This document shows, in pieces, positions 44,050 through 57,105 of a DNA stretch of 64,000 nucleotides (its first letter is position 1; each line of letters starts with the position of its first letter). The position numbers and the translations under genes were made by a program. The notes beneath the pieces are model-generated. The model worked only from the letters and a program-made list of their open reading frames with translations. It searched no databases and had not been told where the DNA came from. The stretch is taken from positions 1,240,001 to 1,304,000 of the forward strand of contig MU008168.1 in NCBI GenBank assembly GCA_010909165.1, given 5' to 3'. The stretch comes from Anthoceros angustus (taxonomy: Eukaryota > Streptophyta > Anthocerotopsida > Anthocerotales > Anthocerotaceae).

Positions 44050-44520
44050 TCGCGATGATAACGCTAAGGCCGTCGCTTGTCCACTACATGGAACCCACTA
44101 AAATCCCGCTTCAAGGATGGCGGCTCTCGGTTGATCATGTCACATTCATACCACTCCACATCGAAGATGAAAAATTGGACGTCCCCTCCATCACACTCTA
44201 CATCTAGAATTCTGCGGATGAGGCCCGTAATAGCCTGAAGCCGATACTTGGCCGGTAATGTGAAATCGTCCGTAAACCCATGAGTCCTGTGTCGCTTTCC
44301 GATTTTCATCTGCTTCAATAGTCCAGTAGTGATAGCCAAGAGAATCCAAGCCACGACAGGAATTTACTTTCAAACGTGGCCCATTGGTAAGCAGCAATCA
44401 CCGCTGAGTTGGGCCTGTGATCCCATTCACCAGTGATTGATGTCTCCCTCAACCATGCCTTGAAGTCCTTGTTTTGGACATGCACTACACCAAATGGGGT
44501 GCCAAAGTAACGCCGTCAAT
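44050..44520 (-). pseudogene. CACTA transposase C-terminal remnant (DUF4216-like)
   Basis: The minus strand reads NKDFKAWLRETSIT near 44480, then NGPRLKVNSCRGL and NRKATQDSWVYG in a second frame. In a third frame it reads ITGLIRRILDVECDGGDVQF, then FDVEWYECD. This order (NGP..VNSCRG.., TQ.S.V, then a hydrophobic strand ending in WY or WF with a D) is that of the DUF4216 region at the end of plant CACTA transposases. Frameshifts separate the parts. No TIR is visible next to it. Confidence 0.55.
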
Positions 44521-46835
44521 TACAATCTCCGTAACGATGAGAGCGCGTGTTACTAGATGTAGAGGATTGGAGCTGGTTGCACTCTAATCCAGACCATGGT
44601 TGAAGTGTGCCGGACACCGCCAAATGGTCTGGCTATTGGCGGCCCGCCGCGTGGCCCTATCGTTCCCATAGTACCATAGCAACCTCTACTGAGTCCTGCG
44701 TGTATCTCTTTACTTATAATATTTGGACTTGCACTCCTCTTCCATTCCTTGTCTCTGATGGTCGGGAAGGGAATCAACACAGAGCCTCTTCCAACCGGAT
44801 GTGCCACATGAGTCAGCGCCGGGTCATGTATGCCGTAAGTTAGGCGCTTTCAGTATAACCAAGTGGATGCCAATATGAGCAAGAGGGTTACGATCCCGGG
44901 AGTTTCCCACTCCAATTCCTACCATTGTACCACCAGACCACAACTACGCATGTTGAACAAATGCATTACAGATATTTTTAAAATTGCATCTTTTTTTCTC
45001 ACTTCAGACACGTGTTCCATGCTGGTGATACTACCCGGAAGGTTGATAATTTGCCGGTTTCGATCTTGAAACCTCCCCACTCTAATTTCAGTCTCTCTAT
45101 CGGCACAGCACAACCCTGCATGACACTCGTATGCAATGCACAAGTTTTAAACACGTGGGGGCACCCACCCCGACACGTTTAATTGCCGGTGGTCCCCCTT
45201 CGCCAAAATGGTTACAAGTAATAGTGATATTGATGAAGGAGTAGCGATTCAATCTCCAATCCGCCACCTCCCTGCTACCCCAGTCTACCACTAAACTTTA
45301 ACAATGGCACAAGAAGAAGATGTTCTGCACTCTCAAGTAGAACAAATGTTCAATTCCATCGTTCGATCCAGGGAAAATACTCTATTGGGAAGACATTTTT
45401 GGCAAGATGGGAATCGAACCCGGTTCATGCTGCCGCGACACCATGGATGAACCAAATAACCAACCATCCCCCGGTGATTGGAATATTCAAAAAAATAGGA
45501 AGTGTTATGGTCAATTAACCCGCCTGCTCAACACCATCACTTGGCGGGCCTTTTTTAGGTTCAAACCTTCGTTTGTCACCAAAGGCTTCATTCTCTCGAC
45601 TACCATGGAAACCTCAAGGCACTAAAAAATTGGCTGTTGAAGGAAAATTGAAAACATAGCAGGCACCTCCTTCCCAACAACTCCACAAATGACAAAATGA
45701 TTCCATTTGGGACAAGGGCCATTTTCCTACCGTATGTCAACTTCCTCCTCTTCCTCAAGAGATACAATACGAGGAAAGTCCGATTGGTGTCTCCTTAAAC
45801 ATGTGATCAGGAAAGGTGCACCATTTAACAAGCACGCCGGGCAGGTGAGAAGAACACCATACAGAACGAAACTTCGAACTGTATCACTAGGGCCATCCTT
45901 ACACATCAAGTGGCAGACAATTGTCTCTATGGTCGCAGCACAACACTTACCATCTGACCAATGTCATGCTTTTTGGCGTGTGTTACAAGGTACTAGTCTT
46001 CGTGCAGACAATTGACTCCACCAGACAAATGCCTACTTCCTCCTTCATAGCACCGACATAACACCCTGCCTACAAAACTTGATAGCAGCCTTCAACATGT
46101 CTGCATTCCCCAATGTTTTCTCAACCCATCTCAAGATCAATAATTGTGCCCTTAACCTGGTCCAACTGCTTGACCACCCACTTCCGCGTGTTCCTCAACG
46201 TTCGATGGCAAAACCCTTACTTAATACCAGACTTGTACAGCATCACTGCACAATCCTTGGCGTCCTTCCACGATAAGGAATTCATATCCTTACGCAATTG
46301 TAGCCCACGTAGCTTGATGGCCAGCTCTACTCGCAGGGCCGATTATAGGCGTGTCAAGGGAAGTGGCATACACCTCTCGATTGTTTGCTCCAAGTACAAT
46401 TTGAAAGATACTCTCCTCTTCAATTTTGCGGTCAGAATAGGCCGGTCTTCAATCCTACCATCGCATTTCTCATACGCCTTGGCTAGCTTCAACAATCGCT
46501 TCTCATTCCCCTCCCACCGTCCAACCAATTTGGTAAGATTCACCGGGGGCATTTGACCTTCGTGGGACTCCCGGCCCCTTTCTCCGCTTGCAGTTCCCCT
46601 TGTTGATGTCATAGCCTCCTACCAATCAATAGCAAGAGTAGAGTAACTGTAAAGGCTTGACCGCCACAGGGTGTGCGACCCAAGAACTTCACAGGCAAAC
46701 CCCACTCGAATTGAACGAAAGGTGGTAGTCCTTTGCTAGCCAAAAACAAGAGGTTCACGCCTCCAGCAAGCATGGTTTGGTGGGCATGGTGTAGCTCTCA
46801 CTATTTATTTGGCGTCATCTAAGCATTCTAACCTT
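44521..46835. other. No gene recognised
   Basis: Open frames such as 45707-46015 (plus), 46113-46556 (plus) and 46343-46612 (minus; GRWEGNEKRLLKLAKAYEKC) have no identifiable domain. The minus-strand reading at 46612-46260 is the most protein-like and could belong to a decayed transposon. Confidence 0.4.
45412..45482 (-). other. tRNA-like sequence, possible SINE head
   Basis: On the minus strand GGTTCGATTCC (a perfect B box) follows a TGGTTATTTGG A-box-like sequence at about the spacing of a tRNA. The acceptor stem does not pair properly and no clear anticodon arm forms, so this is a tRNA relic or a tRNA-derived retroposon rather than a functional tRNA. Confidence 0.3.
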
Positions 46836-47045
46836 GCTGGTATTTAGACAATGGAGTCCGTCCCACATTTGTTATAAAAAAAACTCATTTGAGTCTTATT
46901 CCCCAACTAAAGGACATGAGTCTGGTCTCTTAGGTGACGACCACAATCTCCCCATAGCTGGAATAGGTCATGTTGTTCTCGGATGCTATTCAGGTCAACT
47001 TCTTATATTAAATAACGTCCTTTATGTACCATCTATGCTCCTTTT
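46836..47045 (+). pseudogene. Ty1/copia protease-region fragment
   Basis: The plus strand reads WYLDNG (copia usually WxLDSGA), then, after a frameshift, GHESGLLGDDHNLPIAGIGH and LLILNNVLYVPSM. This is the conserved stretch around and after the copia aspartic protease active site. The active-site DSG has become DNG. No integrase or LTR is attached. Confidence 0.75.
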
Positions 47046-47155
47046 TTAAACATCTTCCCACATAGGGCGACATTGCCTCTCGAGCTTGTTTGTATAAACA
47101 TTTGTGGTCCCATTTCTGCACCTTCTTAGGTACTAGATATATTTTGACCTTTAGA

Positions 47156-47357
47156 TCACTACAACAAATGGGGGAGGGCGGAGGGGAGGGCAGGTTTGTA
47201 ACTCCTTTCCAGGAACAGAAATAAGGTAGATGTAACAAAAACGCATGGCAGTTTCAGTGATAACATTTGAAACCATTCCTTCACAACTTCGCGCAATGTT
47301 ATTTTGCCGTCGCAATGTTACATGGGTTTTGTAACATTGCAAACCATGCTTCAGTAG
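47156..47357. mobile_element. Possible short CACTA-like element
   Basis: Starts CACTACAACAAATGGGGG and ends GCTTCAGTAGGG, which reversed is CCCTACTGAAGC. The interior has GTAAC/GTTAC motifs in both orientations (TGTAACAAAAAC, AATGTTACATGG, TGTAACATTGC), like the ends of the 18.6-kb CACTA element. No flanking target duplication was found, so the boundaries are uncertain. Confidence 0.4.
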
Positions 47358-48689
47358 GGCTTAACCATAGCACGACGGGGGTTCAGAGGTGATGCTGTGT
47401 GGCTAGGGCCCAGGACAATGTGCCATATGCACATGGTCCGGGCAGCGGACTAGTGTGCACCGCGCGGCGGGTTAAGATGACCCACGTGCGTGACCCCATG
47501 CTCCGCAGGCCGCCCATGCCAGGATAAACGTCAGTGGACCCTACTAGTGCCAGCTCGGAAGTGTGCGACCTCGGGTGCAGAAGGCTACTACGTGGCATGC
47601 CTTCCTGGCGCAGTAGGATGGATAGGTCACGGTCAACATCTAACTAGTCTTCACTATCCATTTCAAATAGCCAGAGCGGTACCGCTTGTCCACCCTCTAC
47701 TCGATGTGATATGGCGCAACCCAATGGCCGCACATGCAGACACCTTTTACATTCGCTATTGATTTCCACATGGACATCGAGTTTTCCCATGTGATCGCCA
47801 CCTCTGCACACAAGTGGACCGATAAGATACATCCTTTATTACTGACCGAGTAAGTAATATTGAGTCCTAATAAATTAGTAATAATACATATTAAGTTAAT
47901 AATAGTGAATTATGGTAATGAGGTAATTAAGGTAGTTACAGTATCTATGTAATCGTTTTAGACTAATTGGGTAATTACAAGAAATTAATTAATTAATGCA
48001 GTAATTAGATAATTATAATAACTTTATAATTACATTAAATTAATAATATATACTACAATAATATTCAATTAGGGTTTGTAAATTACAGTAATAAGGTAAT
48101 TAGGTATCCAATGAAGCAGCTCAACCGTAGGTATATCGAAAGGTCGACGTTTTCCATTCCAACATACATCTCATATATATGACCGCGATGACAACAACGG
48201 TTGATTGTGAGCTTCTACTTTGCTTCCTACACTTATTGGCTCGCAAACGTATTGGCTCGCAAATGGGGTGAGGTCCTTAGCGTTAGGCCGCTTCCGAGGC
48301 TCTTTTTTTGCTTCTGCTGAACTTGTTTGGATGGCTTTTTCGAAAGAGGAAGTGGTGCAAGGGGGGGAGGAGGGGGAAGGGGGTTGGGTCAGTCTTGCTT
48401 TTCTTCGATGATGACCTCCTTCGACGCGGCCCATTTGAGGGGATGGGCTCCCAGGCTATGCGAGGAGGCTGGGACTCTGACTCCTCGTGGTCTCATCCTT
48501 GCTACACGCTTCGCTAGTTGAGTCTGATTCATGAGCGAATAACACAAGGATTAGGCCTTAATAAGAGAGCAGAGAGCAAAGGTGTGAAACATACTTAGAT
48601 ACACGTGGTTGCTGAAATGGAGCAAATGAACATGAAAAGGAATCACAAGCCATGACAGGACAATTAATACGTAACATAGTATTGGTCTA
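47358..48689. other. Intergenic; AT-rich at 47830-48110
   Basis: No gene is seen. Positions 47830-48110 are dominated by TAAT, GTAATTA and TAATAAT runs. Confidence 0.5.
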
Positions 48690-49085
48690 CCAAAAATAAC
48701 ACATGTTAGCCTAGTAATGGTCAAGTATTACAAAAAGTAGGAAAGACTAACCATAAATAGGACACATTAGCCATATAACATGCAAGTATTACAAAATATA
48801 AGAAACAGTGATCATAGATAGGACACATTAGCTAAATAATGGACAATGATAGCAAAATATAGGCAACTCTACCCATAAATAGGGCATGTTAGCCATATAA
48901 CAGATAAGTATTACAAAATATAGAAACCTTTAACCATAATTAAATAATATTATCCATAAAACAGACAAGTAATACAAAATAAAGGAAACTCTACCTACAA
49001 ATAAGTCATGTTAGCCATATAACGGACAAGTATTACAAATTAAAGGAAACTCTAACTAATAGAACATGTTAGCCATAATATTGTA
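48690..49085. repeat. AT-rich tandem repeat, about 60-bp unit, six to seven copies
   Basis: Each unit contains variants of CATGTTAGCCATATAAC, then AAGTATTACAAAATA and AACTCTAACCATAAATAG. Copies differ by several bases each, so the array is old. Confidence 0.85.
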
Positions 49086-49401
49086 TAAAATATAAAATAA
49101 AGAAATCAGAAGGATTCTTACTTGATTACATGAGGTTGACGGCTAATAGGAGAGGTGGAGTCTTTTTGCTTATCTTGTCGTAGGGTATAGAGGTACTGCA
49201 CAAATGACTAAAATAATAATTAATAGTAAATATTAAGTAAATTAAAATTTCAATCTAAAAAACCTAAATAAAACTTAAAATGTATTACTAAACATGTAAA
49301 ATGTATTATTAAACCCTAAACAAAAGTACACAACAAGGAGCAAATGATGGCAAGAAATGCCGCATTGGTGCGAAGACGAAACGAGTAGTAACCATGAGGA
49401 A

Positions 49402-49606
49402 TGAAGAAGAAGAAGAATTTTATTGAAGTCCACTAAAGACGGATTTCCGTCATGGGACTTGGCACTTAACAACTTGTGCCATGGTGTGCTTAAGCTACTT
49501 GCACCAAGGGCATTTACTCCCTTTAAGCTCCCCCATTTAAGTACCTATCTAGGCGCAGAATGCTTAATAACGACGTTCTTATATACGTGTGTCCATCTGG
49601 CCTAAG
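49402..49606 (+). repeat. 205-bp dispersed repeat, upstream of TAF2
   Basis: Begins TGAAGAAGAAGAAGAATTTT and ends CATCTGGCCTAAG. A copy in the opposite orientation lies at 57613-57818, about 85% identical by eye. Landmarks are GACGGATTTCCGTCAT, GCTACTTGCACCAAGGGCAT and ATGCTTAATAA. Confidence 0.85.
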
Positions 49607-49887
49607 CCATTTGGACACATTTATCATGGCAGGCACGGAAGCACGGAGGACCTTGAGGTATATGCAAACATATCGGGTTCATTGAGGGGCTAGGGTTTAA
49701 AGAGAGAGATACCGGGTAACCGGAAAGTCCATGTGTTTGTCACGATGGCCCCCAAAGAGTGGGACCGACCCGCCATTGGCAGAGGGGGCAGATAGGCTGC
49801 CAAAGGCCCCTCGCGGGCCCCGACGATTCACGATTTGATTCGCGAATTTCCAGGGAAGAAAAGAAAGACTGGCTGTGAGCCAGGGGG

Positions 49888-49905
49888 TGCATACATATAA
49901 ATTCG
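49888..49905 (+). promoter_or_regulatory. Possible TATA box of TAF2
   Basis: CATATAAATT at about 49893-49902 lies 57 bases before the TAF2 start codon and is the only TATA-like sequence in the last 150 bases. Transcription would start about 30 bases on, giving a short leader. Confidence 0.35.
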
Positions 49906-49958
49906 TGCGCCCTGGTCGGTGGAGGGCAGGGTGGAGGTGAGCAGGCGGGGGCCGGAAC

Positions 49959-52900
49959 ATGGCCAAGCAGCGCAAGCAGAAGCAGCGGGATGGGAAGGGG
50001 GACGCAGCGGCCGCCGCCGGGCCGAGCGTGACGCTGCGCCACCAGAAGCTGTGCGTGGCGATCGACATGCACAGGAGGCGGCTGGAGGGGTAGGGATCTG
50101 CCGGAGGCCTGAATTGGGCCTCACTCAATCCAGCGGCAGCTGGAGCTCCAGTGGCAGCTGCAGCTAGGGTTTGGCGCCTCTGAGCTGGGCTGGGCGTGAC
50201 CGTGAGCTCGCCTTTCTTTTCTGCAGGCACACGGAACTCACGGTTGCGTGCACCAAGGGGAGCGTGATCGGGCTGAGCGCTAGGGGTTTGCGCCTGGAGC
50301 GCCTTCTGGTGGATGACAAGCCCGCCAAGTTTGAGTTAGTGCAGCAGAATGATGCGGCCGCTGCCGCCGTGGTGCAGGGCGAGGTTCTCACGCCCGTTCA
50401 GGCCGCCGATGCTGCCTACGCCAAGTATATTTCCTTGCTGCAGGCGGAGACGGTGCCTGATGTGCTTATCCACACGGCGGAGGGCCGGGCCGGGCCTATC
50501 ACGGGGCCCAGGGCTGAGCCCAGTGCGGGGGGCGCGGCGGGGGAGGCTGCCGCGGAAGCTCCTGCTCCCCCTGCCCCCGTGGAAGGCGATGCGACAGAGG
50601 AGGTGAAGGTTGTGTGGGTGGAGTACTGGGTGGAAGAGCCTGAGCTGGGAGCTTATTTTGCGGGCGATACAATGCACGTGAATACCCAGCAGCGCCATGC
50701 TCGGTGGTGGTTCCCGTGTATGGACTCTCCGTCGCAGCGATGCAGGTTGCCTGCCTTTCTTTTCTCTCCGTCTGTCTGGAGAGTTCGGTCAGGTTGACGG
50801 CTGAGCCGGCTGTGTGTGTTTGTGGTGATGCAGCTACGATATGGAGTTCACAGTTGATGCCAATTATTTCGTTGTGAGTTGTGGGGAATTACTGCACCAG
50901 GTGGGGTGTCTCAGTGTGCTGTGTGGCGATAAGTGTTGCTGCTGTGGGAATTCGTCGTTTGAAGGGGTGAAATTTCTCTCGGGCAGGTATCCAGTGCAGA
51001 GAATCCTGGGCTCAAGACATTTGTATACCATCTTGGCGTTCCCACTGCTGCCAATTTCATTTCCCTCGTGGTGGCGCCTCTTACGGAGGTTCCAGATCGC
51101 CACAACTCATCCATCTTACACTACTGCATGCCGGGTGGTGACAATGTGGCTAAACTCGAGTGTACCATCAGCTTATTTCATTCAGTCTTTAGGTATTTCG
51201 AGTTGGTTGCTTCATAGACTTCTGCATTGTATGCCCTGCTTGTTGTTCACTGTGGCTGTCAGTGACATTATTTCTACTGTACGTCCAGCTGGTTTGAAGA
51301 ATATGTGGGTGCCTCGTTTCCCTATGCTTATTTCAAGCATGTATTTATCAACACAGAGTCTGCAGTTTCGTCAGTCTGTGTCTCTGCGTCAATGACTACT
51401 CTCAGTTCTTACCTTTTGTTCAATGAAAACATACTTGACCAGGTACCTATAATTAGGCTCGTTCTTTAAGCTAGTGGTGGTAGCTATGATTCCAACAGTG
51501 TCCTTTTAGTGCTGAAAGCAGCAGATTCTGTTCTCTGACGCATCTGCCACATTCTTACATGTTCTTGAAGGCCGTAGAGACTCGGTTGAGATTAGCTTCT
51601 GCGTTGGCTCAGCAGTGGTTTGGTGTATACATAACCCCCGAGGCACCCAGTGATGGTATGAAGTTTGCTTGCAGGCATTTTCCATGAATTTGAAATGGAG
51701 ATATACACATTCGCTTTAGGCATATGCGTCAATACTTGCGCTTAGTTAGAAGCTGGTATCTTATGGATGCAGCATGGCTTTTGGAAGGCCTTGCTGGCTT
51801 TCTGACCGACTTGTACGTCAAGCGCACTTTTGGGAATAATGATGCCTGCTATCGACAATACAAGGTGCAAGCTTCACTTGATTACATACGTTTGAAGTTG
51901 AACTGGCTCACTCCTTTTAGATTTGATAAACATGTTGCTGTGATTCATTTCCAATTTGTGGCTCTAAGTATGCAGCCATCTTCTAATTTATGCAGGCGAA
52001 CGAGGCTGTATGTCGGGTTGATATTGACAATGTCCCTCCACTTTCACTTTCTGCATCATCGGGCATTGACCTGTATGGGACAGAGAAATATGGATCCCTC
52101 GGAAAAATTCGAGCGTTCAAATCAGTGGGTCTTTCCAGCTATCACAATTCTCTGAGGTTGCTTTGTTAAGTGTCCAGTCTGTCAGGCAATGTCTGTAGCT
52201 TGCCAGGCTGCCATCTATCTCAGAGGCACATTTGGTTGTTTCCTTTCTTGCTGTCACTGAATAGGGGATTCTGATTGGAGAACTTGTCATCAAATTTCTT
52301 GGCGTGTCTTAGTTCTAGACCCTCTGGGTCCCGTCCATCTCGTTGGCATGTTTGATCGTTTCCTTTCTTGCTGTCACATATGGCATTCTGATTGGAGAAC
52401 TCGTCCACAATTTTTTTTTGCATTGTTCTACATCCTATGTTCTAATCAGGCAGTTGTTCTGGACAGTTTGCGATTGTACAAATGCTGGAAAAGCAAATGG
52501 GTCCCGATAGCTTCCGAAAGGTATGCTGGACAGCAGACACTGTTGTTTACAGGTGTGGCGGCTGGAGTTGCTTTGGTATTCATGACCTGAATGTGTTTAC
52601 AGATTCTGCAAAGGATAATTATTAGGACTCAAGAGGACAACTCGTCTAAGGATACTAAAGACGCAAGAACTCTCAGCACAAAGGAAGTAAGATAAGCCAG
52701 AATGTCATTATGGTTGTCAGAGCTAGTCTGAAATATATTCGCCCAACAAGAAGCATCTTTGAAAGCACATTTTAACAATGATGCTTCTTGTAGTTCCGCC
52801 ATTTTGCCATGAAGATAGGAAATTTGGAGCGCCCTTTCCTTAAAGATTTTTTCCCCCGGTGGGTGGAGTCACAAGGTTGCCCCATTTTACGGTTTGTACC

Positions 52901-55900
52901 ATACTTACTGATTGAGTTTCAAGGACCTGCAAAATACTTAATTTGCTAGAACATGGTTGCAGGTGTGCCGTAGCCAATGATGTTTTTTACATTCGAAAAC
53001 ATATGATTCCGTGATTATTCATTTATCACCATCTTTCGACTGAGGCTATGGTTCAGCAACTCTGAAGCTTGTTCAGTAGGTCTTGTTCTTATCAGCAGAT
53101 GAAGTTGCTGAAGACATGGTGTGTCCATATTTGACAGATTGGGATATTCGTACAACAAGAGAAGAAACATGGTAGAACTTGCAGTGCAAAGAGATTCCAC
53201 AGCCTCGTCTGACGCATCGCGTGCAGGCAAGGATGAAACAGATGATGGCAGTCTGAAAAACATGCACACAGGGTGGCCCGGGATGATGAGTGTGAGAATA
53301 CATGAGCTAGATGGGATGTACGATCATCCTAGTCTTCCCATGGCTGGGGATCCCTATCAGCTTCTGGAGCTACAGTGTCACTCAAAACTGGCAGGCCGTC
53401 GCATACCGCGTCCCAAGAAAGGGAGCAAAGTTGATCCTAATGAAGATGTTGTTGAGATTGCAACCCAAAAGTAAGGAAGAAGACAATCTAGGCTCCATCC
53501 ATGCCAGTCAATTTAGTTTAAATCAAGGGTTTTGGGCATGTAGACAAACAACCCCGATCCCTTCAGGTGCTATGTTTGTAAACCTGTGAATTTCTTGTGC
53601 AGCTTGGAGTCCCCCCTATTGTGGCTACGGGCAGATCCTGGGATGGAATATCTGGCTGAAATCCACCTCTATCAGTCTGAACAGATGTGGGTAAGGGTTG
53701 CAGAAGTTTTTCTTGCTGTTGGTGAACAGTCATTGGGAACGCATGTTTTCCTGCTGAAGAGGCATGTTCCTGATGTCCGGAGGGGTTGTCTTGCCTCTGT
53801 CAGATAAACCAGCTGGAGAGAGAGAGAGATGTGGCTGGACAAGTGCTCGCAATCAATGAGTTGCGGGCTCTTCCTCGACCTTCTTTTGCTGTAGTTACTG
53901 CTTTGAGCAATTGTCTGAATGATAGCAAGGTTATGATCCCTTTCTTTCATCTTGGCTGAATTGGTCATGGGTAGCTTGCCCAGTAGAATTGAGCTCCGAT
54001 TGAGCTGACGTGAGCACATACAGGTCTTCTGCAGGGTGCGGATTGAAGCTGCTTCAGCTCTTGCAAGCACGGCTACAGAGGTTGGATATTTGGAACTTCA
54101 GATCTTGGCTTGCAAAGTTTTGCTCTGCAGGCTCTCTCAGTTTTAGCTTGTCGTTGCAGACTACCAACTGGGCAGGCTTGTCCCATCTTATCAAGTTTTA
54201 CAAGAACTCTTGCTTTGATCTTGACCTGGGCCTTCCAAAGTATGACTCTGCACTATTTTCTATCATGCACTTATGTGGATGATGTGGGACCTTCTTCAAG
54301 ATTATCTCTGGTTTTATGTTGCCATGGAATTCCATCTTGTTATTGTGGTTTTTGCAGGCCTAACGACTTCCAAGATGTAGCGGAATACTTTGTTCTTCAG
54401 GTGAGGACTAGTAGACTAGATGAATGTGCATGAAATGTGTTAGCTCATAACACCTTCCCACCCTGAACTTTTGATTATTTGGGCACTTTACTGGTGCATA
54501 CAGCTAGCGTTGATTCTCAAGGGCATGACAAACCAGTTTTCTGTATTATGGCTGTAGGCTATTCCTGGGTCTGTTGCAGCAGTTCGGGGGTCAGATGGGA
54601 AGAGTCCTCCTGAAGCAGCAGAGTTTGTGCTGCACATTTTGAAGGTCCTTTCTCATTCCAGTTGCTGTGCTACCTATCGTTTGCTAGAAGAAGTTGAAGT
54701 TGTCCTGATATCGTCATGTGCTTGCAGCATAATGACAATAGTGGGAACATGTTCTCCGATGTGTTCTGGCTGGCGTCTGTCATAGAATCTGTGGGGAACT
54801 TCGCCTTCGGCCAGCAGGTATTTTGTGTTTCTTGCTCAATCCACAATTCAATTGCAGTTCACCTGTGGGACCTGCACCTTTAGCTTTCAATGTTGTGTCA
54901 GACAACGAAGATCCTCTGCAAAATTCTGAAGCAAATTGATCACTACCTGCAGTATGACAGGTATGTCTAGAATGTGTGTTGCCATTTCATGTTATGGTCA
55001 TGGACGCTGACAGTGGACTGTTGTTGATCAAATGGTTGGATGGTATCAGGATCGTGTCAAGTTTCAATGGGCTTCTGACGACCAGCTGCATAAGGACATT
55101 GACCAAACTTTCTTTGAAATTGCCTGATCCCTCTTCAACGGTAGAGAGCCTTCCTTCTGAGATGATTAAAGCGAACTTGCTTCGTCTTTGTTGGGGCTCT
55201 GTGCTTGGAGATAATTGACTGGATGACGGTGTCCTCGGTGCTGGATTTCAGAATAAGATGCAACAGATTCTTTTGCCACTGAAGGATGCTGCGTCCACTG
55301 AACAAAAGGTGCGAGTGGCTGCATTACGAGCTCTTCTAGACATCGAGTGTCTGTGGAAGGGATATGATGCGGCTGTGAGTTTGGCGATGGAGTTTGTTGC
55401 AACTGAACCATCGTTAAGAGGTATTGGACATAGTGCTGTAAACTTCAGATTTTGCATATCTTGTTGAGAGGCACACATATCTTGACGTAAAACACTTCTG
55501 TGTATTGCAGTGCAAAGTAAGGTGTTCTCGCACCTGTTTAGAACTGCCTTTGTCAGGAAGCCCACCAGCGTTGCGGATGTCACCGTCCCAACTTTGATGG
55601 GCATTCTGCGATTTCTCGACAGCAATGCTGCACTCCGAAATGTTCAGCTTCGGCATGATACCTTTGGTCTTCTCCAAGTCCTTGCTGGAAGGTGATTTTG
55701 AATTTACGCATGCTTCACAGAAGTTCTGCTGGCTCCATGATTGAAGTGTTGCTTATCACAATCCTTCGGTCTCCTCACGAGGCTGGTTTGTGTGGTCTGC
55801 AGACCAGCTACGTTATACCGCCTCGACACTTTGGCAGGCGTCCAGGCACAAAAAGCTGACGACACTCCTGCACCAGCGAGGATGGTCATTACTCCTCAAG

Positions 55901-57105
55901 TCCGACCCATGAAACCGCGGGATCTTTCGAAACCAGTTCCTGCTGATAGCCCTGCCACTCCCATGGCCCCCTTCCGCCTCGAACCTCCTCGCCGTATACG
56001 TTTGGTAAACAATATGCGCCCGGGCATCTCGAAGGAGGCAGAATCAACTCCCACACATAGCGCTAGTAGCTCAGGAGGGCCCAGGCAGATGGATGACAAG
56101 AGGACTGTGGGAAAGGTGAAATTGCGCCTGAAACCATCCTTAGATGTTATCAACCAGGTAGAGGCTGCTTTGAACCGGAGTCCCCCTCTGGGTGTGGGGA
56201 CGTCTCCAGTCCGTGACGAAGCTCACAGTCAATTAGCGGGAGGAAGGAGCGACCACAGCATGCCTGCTGAGGTGATTGACGAGGGCAGGCGTGTAGATAC
56301 TAGGACTAAGGCGGAGGAGGATCTTCAGAATGGGCAAGGTCTGATGCGGCTCCTGACTGATGATAGCCCTGTTCGTAGGGAATCTGTTGGTGGATTTGGA
56401 TCTGGTCGAGCTGGTAACCTACATGGTGCCCATACCTTCCGAGATGAGGCAGGAGGGTCGGAGTTGGAGCTTGGTGAAATCCCATCAGACAAGCCTGATG
56501 AGGGGGCAGGGGTAGGACAGCTGCAATCCTCCACCTGTCCGGCTCCTTTTCAGTTGGGGCCTGCTAATTTGCCTCAAGGAAATGAAGCTGTGCCAGGCAG
56601 TGAAACCTCTCCACCGACAGGGGAGAAATCTCACCGCCAGGACAAGGAGAGAAAGGAGAAGAAAGAGAAGAAAGACAAGAAGGAGAAGAAGGAGAAGAGG
56701 GACAAGAAAGAGAAGAAGGACAAAGAAAGCAAGTTGAAGCAAGATCAAATGGACGGGGAAGGTAAGGAAGACAAGCACGATAAGAAGGAGAAGCACAAGC
56801 ACAAGCGGAAACGAAAGCATCTGAAAGAGGAGGGGGTAGCAGACGACGGGGCAGGTAAGGCAGACAAGAAGAGGAAGAGAGAGGAGGAGGAGGGCGATGA
56901 TGGAAAGAAACACCGCAGTGAGAAGAAAAAGCTCAAAGCAACAAACGTAGTGTCCCAAGGGTCTCAGGGGCCGAGTGATGCTGGTGGCATAGTAGGCAGT
57001 GTATCGGCGGGCACAAAGCCCACTCCGAGTGCTTTAGACATAGGCGGGGAGAGCAATAAAGGCAACCCTGATGGCATCCTTCGTTTGAGAATAAAGAAAT
57101 TTTAG
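49959..57105 (+). CDS. TAF2: TFIID subunit TAF2 (TBP-associated factor 2), 24 exons
   Basis: Exons read: 49959-50089, 50227-50745, 50834-50900, 50987-51192, 51289-51442, 51571-51655, 51773-51864, 51996-52124, 52467-52520, 52603-52686, 52794-52891, 53138-53470, 53603-53690, 53804-53929, 54024-54080, 54160-54239, 54358-54400, 54558-54644, 54728-54817, 54902-54960, 55050-55140, 55252-55420, 55511-55691 and 55803-57105. Joined, they keep one frame of 1441 codons, and all 23 introns are GT-AG. Residues about 25-620 form the M1-aminopeptidase-like part ([49 protein letters not shown]). The zinc-binding HExxH is absent at residues 369-373, as in other TAF2. HEAT-like helices follow ([22 protein letters not shown]). 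Residues about 1285-1395 are a Lys/Glu-rich tail. TAF2 helps TFIID bind core-promoter DNA in the nucleus. Single-copy and apparently intact. Confidence 0.95.
52228..52406. repeat. Direct duplication inside TAF2 intron 8
   Basis: GTTTCCTTTCTTGCTGTCAC followed by ATTCTGATTGGAGAACT occurs at about 52238-52284 and again at 52357-52403. This explains why intron 8 (342 bp) is the longest in the gene. Confidence 0.85.

Noticed and set aside
48690-49085. CRISPR-like array
   Set aside because: Whole units repeat and diverge together; there are no unique spacers, and this is a plant nuclear sequence. The same applies to 63561-63888.
55741-57105. Separate 454-codon gene with a lysine-rich tail
   Set aside because: The frame from 55803 joins in phase to the upstream exons through a GT-AG intron and continues the TAF2 protein, so it is the last TAF2 exon.
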